From the NCBI GenBank assembly GCA_030549955.1, contig JAUQQI010000266.1, positions 1 to 12,477 of the forward strand: DNA of 12,477 nt, in the 5' to 3' direction. The DNA is from Chloroflexota bacterium. GTDB lineage: Bacteria > Chloroflexota > Dehalococcoidia > JAUQQI01. The position numbers and the translations under genes were made by a program. This document shows, piece by piece, positions 1 to 6,432 of the stretch (position 1 is the stretch's first letter; every line of letters starts with the position of its first letter). The notes beneath the pieces are model-generated. The model had not been told where the DNA came from and made no database searches. It worked only from the letters and a program-made list of their open reading frames with translations.

Positions 1-671
1 GGCGTGCGCCGAAAGAGCAGGGCATCGGCACCGGCCGCCAGGGCGTCCCGGGCCTCCTCGAGGCTTTCGACCTCAACCTGAATCCGGACGCCGTGGGGAA
101 TGCGCCGGCGCAGGTCGGCCAGGGCCGTGGCCAGTCCGATACCCTCCCGCCGAAGAACGGCCAGGTGATTGTCCTTGATTAAAACGCCGTCACTTAAGCC
201 GAACCGGTGGTTGGCCCCACCCCCCATCCGCACGGCATATTTTTCGAGGAGCCGCAGGCCCGGGGTCGTCTTCCGGGTGTCGATAATGCGGCAGGGCAGA
301 CCGGCTACCGCGGCAACATACTGACTGGTGAGGGTTGCGATGCCACTGAGCCGTTGCAGGAAGTTGAGGGCAACCCGCTCGGCCCGCAACAGGCTCCGGG
401 CCGGGCCCTCAATAACCGCAACCACATCTCCCCGCCGCACCGGTGCCCCATCCTGACAGCAAGGCCTAACCCTCACCGCCGGGTCCAGACGGGTAAAAAC
501 CCGCTCAAAGACCGGGAGGCCCGCCAGGATCCCCTCGGCTTTAACAACGGCCTCGGCCCGGGCCGTCACCCCGGCCGGAATCAGGTTGTCGGTGGTAAGG
601 TCGCCCCAGGGGAGGTCTTCGGCCAGGGCGGCCTCGACAATCCGGTCGATAGTGAAGACGGGCAATTCCAT
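1..671 (-). CDS. nadC: Nicotinate-nucleotide pyrophosphorylase (carboxylating), partial
   Basis: Cytoplasmic enzyme joining quinolinate and PRPP to give nicotinate mononucleotide, CO2 and PPi in de novo NAD synthesis. The visible 223 residues begin MELPVFTIDRIVEAALAEDL; the C-terminus lies beyond base 1. Family motifs seen in order are RAERVALNFLQRLSGIAT (about 96-113), DTRKTTPGLR (131-140), KYAVRMGGGANHRFGLSDG (144-162), IKDNHL (165-170) and VEVES (199-203). The ATG shares its A with the nadA stop (TGATG), so translation is probably coupled to nadA, with no strong ribosome site of its own. Oddity: after GADALL (214-219) the family usually has (L/F)DN, carrying an acidic residue that helps bind PRPP/metal, but this gene reads FRRT at 220-223. 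The frame is intact up to there. Identity is very secure; activity of this copy is less so because the end is not visible. Confidence 0.95.
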   Translation of the reverse strand, partial: MELPVFTIDRIVEAALAEDLPWGDLTTDNLIPAGVTARAEAVVKAEGILAGLPVFERVFTRLDPAVRVRPCCQDGAPVRRGDVVAVIEGPARSLLRAERVALNFLQRLSGIATLTSQYVAAVAGLPCRIIDTRKTTPGLRLLEKYAVRMGGGANHRFGLSDGVLIKDNHLAVLRREGIGLATALADLRRRIPHGVRIQVEVESLEEARDALAAGADALLFRRT

Positions 672-1624
672 CAGGCCAGGCTGAGCATCCGCTCGATGGC
701 GAGCCGGGCCCGGGCCGCAATTTCCGGGTCGACCCGGACCTCGTGGACCAGGTCCCGCAGGGACCGGTAGAGCTTCTCGAGGGTTATCTTCTTCATGTAG
801 TGGCAGACGGCATCCTCACTGGCCGGGATGAAGACCTTATTGGGGTTGTCTTTGCGCATTCGGTGGAGGACGCCAACCTCGGTTGCGACGATGAATTTTT
901 GCGCCGTCGACTGCCGGGCCCGCCGGACCATCCCCTCAGTTGAAAGGATATGGGTGTTCTCGGCAGGGATCGTCCCGTCGGCGACGTAGTACATGCACGA
1001 GGTCACGCAGCCGCACTCGGGGTGGATGAGAAACTCGGCGTCGGGGTGGGCCTCGAGTTTGGTCAGAATATCGGCCGGCCGGATGCCGGCGTGAACGTGG
1101 CATTCGCCCAGCCAGACGTGGAGCTTGCGGCCGGTTACCCGCTCGAGATAACTCCCCAGGAAGAAGTCCGGCAGGAAGAGGACTTCTTTGTCCGGCGGAA
1201 TGCTGTTGATTACCTTAACGGCGTTGCTCGAGGTGCAGCAGTAGTCGGCCTCGGCTTTGACCTCGGCCGTGGTGTTGACGTAAGCCACGACGACGGCACC
1301 AGGGTGCTCGGCCTTCCAGGCCCGGAGCTGCTCGGCGGTAATAGTTGCGGCCAGGGAGCAACCGGCTTCGGGGTCCGGGATCAGGACTTTCTTATCGGGG
1401 CAAAGAATGGCCGCCGTTTCGGCCATGAAATGGACCCCGCAGAAGACGATAATATCAGCCGTCGTCCGGGCGGCCGCCTGGGAAAGGCCCAGGGAGTCAC
1501 CGACAAAATCGGCCAGGTCCTGGATCTCCGGGATCTGATAATTATGGGCCAAGATAACGGCGTTGCGCTCCCGGCGCAGCCGGTCGATTTCGGCGATCAG
1601 GTCGGCTCGGGTCAAGGTTTCCAT
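671..1624 (-). CDS. nadA: Quinolinate synthase NadA
   Basis: Makes quinolinate from iminoaspartate and dihydroxyacetone phosphate with a [4Fe-4S] cluster; cytoplasmic. It is 317 residues long, close to the usual bacterial length. The N-terminal AHNYQ (26-30), FCGVHFMAETA (61-71) and PEAGCSLA (85-92) are family signatures. The three likely cluster cysteines, by position in their motifs, are Cys89 (AGCSLA), Cys175 (GECHVHAG) and Cys274 (DAVCHYMKK). I chose the ATG at 1624. An in-frame TTG at 1666 would add 14 residues but overlaps the proposed -35 box, and the family N-terminus starts near METLTRADLI. The ribosome site is weak (AAAGGG, 4 bases before the ATG). It sits 87 bases after the desulfhydrase-like gene and overlaps nadC by one base. 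No nadB is visible in the window. Confidence 0.96.
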   Translation of the reverse strand: METLTRADLIAEIDRLRRERNAVILAHNYQIPEIQDLADFVGDSLGLSQAAARTTADIIVFCGVHFMAETAAILCPDKKVLIPDPEAGCSLAATITAEQLRAWKAEHPGAVVVAYVNTTAEVKAEADYCCTSSNAVKVINSIPPDKEVLFLPDFFLGSYLERVTGRKLHVWLGECHVHAGIRPADILTKLEAHPDAEFLIHPECGCVTSCMYYVADGTIPAENTHILSTEGMVRRARQSTAQKFIVATEVGVLHRMRKDNPNKVFIPASEDAVCHYMKKITLEKLYRSLRDLVHEVRVDPEIAARARLAIERMLSLA

Positions 1625-1636
1625 GGGGCCCTTTAA

Positions 1637-1666
1637 TTTATACCCCAGCGCCGCCGGCGACGACAA
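1637..1666 (-). promoter_or_regulatory. Possible internal promoter for nadA-nadC
   Basis: On the minus strand TTGTCG (1666-1661) is followed after 18 bases by TATAAA (1642-1637), a fair sigma-70-type match in a short AT-rich island of an otherwise GC-rich sequence. The start would fall near 1630, leaving a leader of about 6 bases before the ATG at 1624. This could let the NAD genes be expressed apart from the upstream amidase genes. No known NAD-repressor operator was recognised here. Confidence 0.45.
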
Positions 1667-1711
1667 TGGGGCCCCGACGACCCCGACCCTGGTGAGACCG
1701 GCTTGCCGCCT

Positions 1712-2785
1712 CTAATCGCCCGGGGCCGGAACTGGCGACAGGATTCCTCGCCTTATGTCTTCGACGACCTGCATCCGGTAGCCGCCGTGCTCGATAAACT
1801 CCGAGGCGTAGGCGAAGATTGCTGGCTGGCCCCCGGTGTGGATAAATACGACCCGGCTCCCGGTCGGGATAATTCCCCGCCGAACGTAGTCCACCAGGCC
1901 GCTGAAGGCCTTGCCGCTATAGACCGGGTCGAGCAGGATGCCCTCGGTCCGGGCCAGCAGTTCGATGGCATCCAGGCAGGCCGGCGTAACGATGCCGTAG
2001 GCTTCGCCGACGTAGTCCTCGCTGTTTTCAACTTCCTCCGGCTGAACCCGGATCTTAAGGCCCATGAGGGCAGCGGCCTCGGTTGCAATCGCCGCGATTT
2101 GTTCTTTGACCGTGGCGTCCGGCACCCGACTCGGCCGGAAGCCGATAACCCGGGTCGGCAGCCCTAAGGCCTTTACTCCGAGCAGGACCCCGGCCTGGGT
2201 GCCGCTGCCGCTGGCGAGCACCAGATACTGCGGGGGTTCAGCAAGCTGTTCGGTCAGCTCGGCCACGCACCCGGCGTAGGCTACAGCCCCCAGGACGGCC
2301 TCGGTGTCGTTGAGGATATACGGCCGGTGGCCCAGGGCCCGGAGCTCTTCGGCCAGCTTCCGCCGGGCATCAGCCAGCTGTTCCGGGGGCACCAGCCAGA
2401 CTCGGGCACCGAGGATAAAGTCGAGCAGGTAATTGCCCTGGATCCCGACTTTTCGGGCCCGGTCGTCGTAGCGGTTAACCAGGTAGCACTTGAGGCCAAG
2501 CCGGGCGCAGGCCGCGGCCGCCTGCCGGGCGAAGTTCGACTGACTACCGAATCCGGCGACGATGACGTCGGCTCCCTTCTGGAGGGCATCACCAAATACG
2601 AACTCAAATTTCCGGGTCTTGTTGCCCCCAAAAGCGAGGCCGGTCAGGTCGTCCCGCTTGACGGCCAGGCTGATGCCGAGCTCGCGACTCAGGTTCGGAC
2701 ACTCGTGGACCGGGGTCGGAAGCACCGCAAGCTCAACCCTGGGCAGCCGGCCCATGGCCTCCCGCAACTGCTCAACCGTAAGCAT
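1712..2785 (-). CDS. PLP-dependent D-cysteine desulfhydrase / ACC deaminase family enzyme
   Basis: A 357-residue fold-type II PLP enzyme of the tryptophan-synthase-beta-like superfamily. Family members release ammonia and sulfide or a keto acid from D-cysteine, 1-aminocyclopropane-1-carboxylate or cysteate. Seen: KRDDLTGLAFGGNKTRK (43-59) with Lys56 as the likely Schiff-base lysine, GSQSNFARQAAA (80-91) packing on the cofactor, the phosphate-binding loop ASGSGTQAG (191-199), DPVYSGKAF (286-294) and FIHTGGQP (314-321). At the substrate-recognition SNx position (83-85) it has Phe, where D-cysteine desulfhydrases usually have His and ACC deaminases Gln, so the substrate cannot be named. The C-terminus runs about 35 residues past the TGG motif, longer than usual. 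A clear AGGAGG (2794-2799) lies 8 bases before the ATG. It starts 20 bases after the amidase stop, so the two are almost certainly co-transcribed. Confidence 0.88.
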   Translation of the reverse strand: MLTVEQLREAMGRLPRVELAVLPTPVHECPNLSRELGISLAVKRDDLTGLAFGGNKTRKFEFVFGDALQKGADVIVAGFGSQSNFARQAAAACARLGLKCYLVNRYDDRARKVGIQGNYLLDFILGARVWLVPPEQLADARRKLAEELRALGHRPYILNDTEAVLGAVAYAGCVAELTEQLAEPPQYLVLASGSGTQAGVLLGVKALGLPTRVIGFRPSRVPDATVKEQIAAIATEAAALMGLKIRVQPEEVENSEDYVGEAYGIVTPACLDAIELLARTEGILLDPVYSGKAFSGLVDYVRRGIIPTGSRVVFIHTGGQPAIFAYASEFIEHGGYRMQVVEDIRRGILSPVPAPGD

Positions 2786-2805
2786 GGTCGGTTCCTCCTG
2801 GGGGG

Positions 2806-4323
2806 TTAGACTTTTACGCCGGCCTTCTGTTCAAAGGCGAAGGCCGCTCGCAGAAGGGTTGCTTCGTCGAAGTGCCGGCCGATGAGCATCATCCCGACGG
2901 GCAGCCCGCCCGAATAGCCGCACGGCAGGTTGATGGCCGGGTGACCGGTGACATCGAACGGGCAGGTGTTGGCGATCATGTTCAGGGCAGCCGTCACGTA
3001 CTCGGCCAGGCCACCCTTAGGGAACGGCTGGGCCTTCTGGGGGGTCGTCGGCATGAGGAGGATATCGACTTCCCGGAAGGCGGTGTCGTAGGCCGCCCGC
3101 AGGGTCCGGCGGAGATTCTGCGCCCGGGCGTAGTAGCGGCCGTGGTACTGCTCGCCAAGCCAGTGTCCCAGGAGAGTGACCATTTTCACCGTCGGCGAAA
3201 AGTCCCGGGCCCGAACCCGTCGGGAGCGGCCGTAAAATTCGACCAGCCCGGTGTCGTAGAAGCCAAGCCAGCCGTAGCCCATGGCCTGGTCCCGGACCAT
3301 GGTCGCCCAGGTGCCCTCAACCCCGAAACCATTCCAGAAGTGAATGCCCTGGCGGTGCAGGGGAACTGAGATTTCCCGAACCTCGGCCCCGAGGTCGGAA
3401 AAGACCGAAGCCGCCTGCCGCACGGCATCGTCGACATCGGGCTCCGAAACGCCGGGCCAGCCGAAACCCTCGGCGACAACCCCCACCTTCAGGCCGCCGA
3501 TACCCTGCTCGAGCCCCACCGGGTAGCGGGGCCGGCTCTCGGGCGTGGCGGCCTGGCGGGGGTCGAGACCGTCCCGGCCGGCAATGACCTCCAGGGTCAG
3601 GGCTACATCCCGGACGGTTCGGGCCAGCGGGCCGGTGTGGTCGAGGGTCAGCTCAATCGGGAAGATACCGGTGTACGGGACGAGGCCGTAGGTCGGTTTC
3701 AGGCCGACGATGCCGCACCAGGAAGCCGGGATGCGGATCGAGCCGCCCTGGTCGCCGCCCAGGGCGATGTCGGCCTCGCCGGTGGCCACGACCACGGCGC
3801 TGCCGCTGGATGAGCCCCCAGCCATAAATTCCGGGTTACGCGGATTCCGAACCGGCCACGGGTAGGACGTGTGAGAGCCGCCCGAAAAGCAAAGGTCCTC
3901 GCAGACGGTCTTGCCAATGATTTCGGCGCCCGCATCCAGGAGTCGGGTCACAACCGTTGCGTCAACCCGGGGCACGTAGCCGTCCATCAGGGCCGACCCG
4001 TTCATGAGGGGAATGCCCGCCAGGGCGATGTTGTCTTTAAGGGCGACTTTCTTCCCGGCCAGCGGACCATCGGCCGCCCCCTTAACCGAACATCGCCAGG
4101 CCCAGGCCCCGAAGGGATTTTCGGCCGGGTCCGGCCGGTGCCCGGTATCCCGGGGGTACTTAACGGGGGGCCCGGGCTCGGGCAGGGTATCAAGCCAGTC
4201 GAGGGACCCGAGGGTACTGTCGATGAAGGCCTGAAAAACCGTCACCTCTTCCGGGGTGAGCTCGAAGCCGTAGAGCCGGGCGAGGTTTTCAAGCTCCTCC
4301 GAGGTCGGCCGCCGAACCACCAT
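2806..4323 (-). CDS. Amidase signature enzyme, Rhodococcus enantioselective-amidase type
   Basis: Hydrolyses carboxamides to acids plus ammonia (EC 3.5.1.4 type). It is 505 residues from the ATG at 4323, preceded by GAGGAGG with a 6-base spacer; an upstream in-frame TTG at 4401 lies in the promoter and is rejected. Residues 1-90 form a helical N-terminal region as in nitrile-linked amidases. The Ser-cisSer-Lys triad falls at Lys96 (ALKDN), Ser171 (GGSSSGS) and Ser195 (DQGGSIRIPA), as I recall the same numbers as in the structurally studied Rhodococcus amidase. The GGDQGGS form (Gln rather than the common Thr) and CEDLCFSGGSHTS (141-153) point to that subgroup rather than GatA. No gatB/gatC or nitrile hydratase genes are present. 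It is first in the operon, before the PLP enzyme and nadA-nadC. The native substrate is unknown; such amidases are often broad and can accept aromatic amides. Confidence 0.93.
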   Translation of the reverse strand: MVVRRPTSEELENLARLYGFELTPEEVTVFQAFIDSTLGSLDWLDTLPEPGPPVKYPRDTGHRPDPAENPFGAWAWRCSVKGAADGPLAGKKVALKDNIALAGIPLMNGSALMDGYVPRVDATVVTRLLDAGAEIIGKTVCEDLCFSGGSHTSYPWPVRNPRNPEFMAGGSSSGSAVVVATGEADIALGGDQGGSIRIPASWCGIVGLKPTYGLVPYTGIFPIELTLDHTGPLARTVRDVALTLEVIAGRDGLDPRQAATPESRPRYPVGLEQGIGGLKVGVVAEGFGWPGVSEPDVDDAVRQAASVFSDLGAEVREISVPLHRQGIHFWNGFGVEGTWATMVRDQAMGYGWLGFYDTGLVEFYGRSRRVRARDFSPTVKMVTLLGHWLGEQYHGRYYARAQNLRRTLRAAYDTAFREVDILLMPTTPQKAQPFPKGGLAEYVTAALNMIANTCPFDVTGHPAINLPCGYSGGLPVGMMLIGRHFDEATLLRAAFAFEQKAGVKV

Positions 4324-4372
4324 CGCACACCTCCTCAAAAATCGTGAAGGAACCCGGAAAGGGGCCCGCCCG

Positions 4373-4401
4373 ATTTTAGACCAGCCTGCCACCACTGTCA
4401 A
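4373..4401 (-). promoter_or_regulatory. Strong sigma-70-type promoter for the amidase-nad operon
   Basis: Minus strand: TTGACA (4401-4396), a 17-base spacer, then TAAAAT (4378-4373). This is a perfect -35, ideal spacing and a near-consensus -10. The predicted start is near 4366, giving a leader of about 43 bases that carries the GAGGAGG ribosome site before the ATG at 4323. Confidence 0.8.
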
Positions 4402-4412
4402 CGCCGGTTGAC
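4397..4412. repeat. Perfect inverted repeat joining two divergent -35 boxes
   Basis: GTCAAC-GCCG-GTTGAC is a 6+4+6 perfect inverted repeat. Each arm is most of a TTGAC -35 hexamer, one for each divergent promoter. It may simply reflect back-to-back promoters, or act as an operator bound by a dimeric regulator controlling both operons. It does not match the common GAAC-N4-GTTC LexA box. Confidence 0.6.
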
Positions 4413-4437
4413 GGGCGGCTGCCCGCTTTATTAATAT
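4408..4437 (+). promoter_or_regulatory. Promoter for the DUF2851-mobA operon, probably leaderless
   Basis: TTGACG (4408-4413), an 18-base spacer and TAATAT (4432-4437). The expected transcription start, 6-7 bases after the -10, coincides with the A of the ATG at 4444. The only purine-rich stretch before the ATG is GAGG at 4439-4442, a single base away and too close to act as a ribosome site. A leaderless mRNA is therefore likely. Confidence 0.6.
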
Positions 4438-4443
4438 CGAGGC

Positions 4444-5649
4444 ATGGGGAGGTGGGTCGAGCTATCCGAAGAGGCGGTCTGTCGGGCCTGGGAAGAGGGC
4501 CGGGTCAAGTCCGCCGTCGTGCAAAGCCTTGACGGGGGGCGACACCGGGGGCCAGGCCCTGACTTCCGGGACGCCCGTTTTTCGACCGAAACCGGGCAAA
4601 TCCTGACCGGCGACCTGGAGGTCCATCGCCTGGCGGCAGACTGGTTGACCCACGGCCACGACGCCGACCCGGCCTACCGGTCAGTCCGGTTTCACCTGGT
4701 CGTCCGGGCCGGGCCGGAGGCTCCAGCCCCGAGCGGTGAGTTTATCACCTTAGCCTTTGAGCCCGGGGATGTTCCCCTCCCCGGCTGGGGCGAGCCGTGC
4801 CGTGGGGCCGCGCGGCGGCTGGTCCCTGAAGAGTTGTGGGCAATTCTCCGGACCGCCGGCCGGGAGCGTTTTGCCGCTAAAGTTGCCCGGGCCAGGACCC
4901 TCATCCTCCTTTTCGGCCGGGAAGAGGCCCTCTACCGTCTACTGGTGAGGGCCTTCGGCTATGGCCTGCCCGGACCGGGGTTCGGCCTGCTCGGCTTCCG
5001 GGTGAGCTGGACCCGGCTCAGGGCTGAGCTCGCCGGTCTGCCAGCAGACCAGCGGCCTGCCCGGGCTTACGGGGTCCTGGCGGAAGGGTTCGACAGGCCG
5101 CCGGACCCGGTCAGCCCGGTCCGGCCGGCAAATCGAGCTGGTCTGAGACTGCGCCAGCTGGCGAGCCTTCTGGCGGTGGCCGTGGACCAGGGCCTTTGGG
5201 GGCTCTTTGAAGGGCCGATTTTCCGGCCAGACCCTATCCGGGCGGCAGTGGCGAGCCTGCGGGTAGCAGCGCCCGGCCTGGGCGTGGGGCGGGCCAGGGT
5301 GATAGTGGTGAACGCGCTCCTGCCGGTTGTGGCCGCCTGGGCCGGCCTCACCGGGGATGACGGGGCCGTCGACCGGGTCCGGGCGGCCTGGGATGCGGCA
5401 CCTGGTCTTGGGTCCAACTTTATTACCCGCTACCTTCCGGGTCGGGTGTGGAAGCTCGACGGGCCAATTCCGGCCGCTGAACACCAGGGGTGTCTTTATC
5501 TTTACGAGGATTTCTGCCGGCCGGGCCGGTGTGGCGCGTGCCCCGTCAATGAAAAGCTCGGCGTATACTCTGAACGGGATGGGCATTTCCGGGGCTGTGC
5601 TGGCCGGCGGCAAAGGACGGCGGCTCGGCCAGGACAAGGCGGTCGTTGA
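4444..5649 (+). CDS. DUF2851 family protein
   Basis: A 401-residue protein of a family with no assigned reaction, found mostly in Bacteroidota and Chloroflexota as I recall. The N-terminal block holds the family's signature: GPGPDFRDAR (36-45), GDLEVHRLAADWLTHGHDAD (56-75) and YRSVRFHLVV (78-87), rich in His and Asp and suggestive of a metal- or nuclease-type active site (inference). The C-terminal block HQGCLYLYEDFCRPGRCGACP has Cys350, Cys358, Cys363 and Cys366 in a zinc-knuckle-like spacing. No signal peptide or membrane helix is seen. The Arg/Gly-rich last 24 residues overlap mobA by 71 bases in another frame; the cysteine cluster ends just before the overlap. The start probably needs no ribosome site (leaderless). 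It is the first gene of the plus-strand block. Confidence 0.85.
   Translation: MGRWVELSEEAVCRAWEEGRVKSAVVQSLDGGRHRGPGPDFRDARFSTETGQILTGDLEVHRLAADWLTHGHDADPAYRSVRFHLVVRAGPEAPAPSGEFITLAFEPGDVPLPGWGEPCRGAARRLVPEELWAILRTAGRERFAAKVARARTLILLFGREEALYRLLVRAFGYGLPGPGFGLLGFRVSWTRLRAELAGLPADQRPARAYGVLAEGFDRPPDPVSPVRPANRAGLRLRQLASLLAVAVDQGLWGLFEGPIFRPDPIRAAVASLRVAAPGLGVGRARVIVVNALLPVVAAWAGLTGDDGAVDRVRAAWDAAPGLGSNFITRYLPGRVWKLDGPIPAAEHQGCLYLYEDFCRPGRCGACPVNEKLGVYSERDGHFRGCAGRRQRTAARPGQGGR
5558..5569 (+). promoter_or_regulatory. Possible -10 element for mobA inside the DUF2851 gene
   Basis: TCGGCG followed by TATACT (5564-5569), ending 9 bases before the mobA ATG. No convincing -35 box lies upstream. It resembles the TCGG(C/T)TATAmT elements before lexA and the OsmC gene. 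If active it would give an almost leaderless mobA mRNA, which would explain the lack of a Shine-Dalgarno site. Confidence 0.35.
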
Positions 5650-6175
5650 AATTGGGGGTGTGCCCCTCCTGGCAAGGGTCGTCGGCAGCCTGGCTCAGGT
5701 TGCCTCAGAAATCCTGGTGGTGGGCCGGCTGGACGGACCGCCCCTACCCGTTGCGGTCAGGTTTATCCCGGACCTGATCCCCGAACGGGCTGCTTTGGGC
5801 GGCCTGTACACGGCCCTTGCGACGGCGTCTAACCCGCTGGTTGTCGTCGTGGGTTGCGACATGCCGTTTATTAAGCCCGAAATCTTGCGGTATCTGGTCG
5901 GGCTGGCCGAAGGGTTTGACGCCGTGGTTCCCCTGGTCAGGGCCGAGCCCCAGCCCCTTCACGCCGTCTATGCCGCCGGCTGCCGGGATGCCGCGGCCGA
6001 GCAGCTCGCCACCGGGGACCTGAAGCTGGCCCGGTTCCTGGGGCGGCTTCGGCTGAGGTACGTGGCCGAGGCTGACTTAAAAGCCATTGACCCGGAGTTG
6101 CGTTCGTTTTTTAATATTAACACCCCGGCCGACCTTGAACGGGCCCGGGCGATGGCCAGGGTCTTGAGCCAGTGA
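5579..6175 (+). CDS. mobA: Molybdenum cofactor guanylyltransferase
   Basis: A 198-residue cytoplasmic nucleotidyltransferase that adds GMP from GTP to molybdopterin, giving the bis-MGD cofactor of enzymes such as formate dehydrogenases and nitrate reductases. Seen: the GTP-binding loop LAGGKGRRLGQDKA (8-21, Lys20), VGCDMPF (91-97, metal-binding Asp94) and the C-terminal FFNINTPADLERA typical of the family. The ATG at 5579 is chosen because the first beta strand of the family begins at once (MGISGAVLAGG); an ATG at 5549 would add 10 unrelated residues. It overlaps DUF2851 by 71 bases in the +1-shifted frame and has no ribosome site. Other NTP transferases share the fold, but the loop and length favour MobA. 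Confidence 0.88.
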   Translation: MGISGAVLAGGKGRRLGQDKAVVEIGGVPLLARVVGSLAQVASEILVVGRLDGPPLPVAVRFIPDLIPERAALGGLYTALATASNPLVVVVGCDMPFIKPEILRYLVGLAEGFDAVVPLVRAEPQPLHAVYAAGCRDAAAEQLATGDLKLARFLGRLRLRYVAEADLKAIDPELRSFFNINTPADLERARAMARVLSQ

Positions 6176-6213
6176 GGTTGCTCTTCGGCTATCATTTACA
6201 GGGAGGTGTTGTC

Positions 6214-6429
6214 ATGCCCGAGAGGCGCTTTGTGGAGTACGAGACCCGGCCCGGGGAGGCCTTCGGCACCCTGCACATCCGGATTCCGGTCCGACGAAGG
6301 TTCATGCCGGAGAGCGCCGCCAGGCATATCCGAAACGCGATGAAAGAAAGCCTGCTGGCCGTTCGGGCCCTCCTGGATGAGGTGATCCAGGGTCTTGAGG
6401 GTGAACAGACACGGCCGGCCGCCCGCTGA
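6214..6429 (+). CDS. Small protein of unknown function (71 aa)
   Basis: Start at 6214, set by GGGAGG (6201-6206) 7 bases upstream; a longer reading frame from 6172 would overlap the mobA stop and bypass that site. The protein is basic, with no signal peptide or cysteine. Residues 1-30 look beta-rich (FVEYETRPGEAFGTLHIRIPV). Residues 33-60 read as one amphipathic helix (ESAARHIRNAMKESLLAVRA, then LLDEVIQGLE), so a dimer-forming or protein-binding role is possible. It lies 38 bases after mobA and 3 bases before the metallo-hydrolase gene, suggesting coupled translation with the latter. A TATCAT at 6190-6195, preceded by CTTCGGC, might be a -10, but its start would fall inside the ribosome site. 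I do not recognise a family. Confidence 0.75.
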   Translation: MPERRFVEYETRPGEAFGTLHIRIPVRRRFMPESAARHIRNAMKESLLAVRALLDEVIQGLEGEQTRPAAR

Positions 6430-6432
6430 CCC

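Noticed and set aside
950..1636. Open frame of 228 codons antisense to nadA
   Set aside because: No motif; the nadA strand carries all family signatures and cluster cysteines.
1625..1666. TTG start extending nadA by 14 residues
   Set aside because: The added residues are not family-like and the TTG overlaps the -35 box of the proposed promoter.
4324..4401. TTG start extending the amidase by 26 residues
   Set aside because: It falls in the -35 box; the ATG at 4323 has GAGGAGG and gives triad numbers matching the characterised relative.
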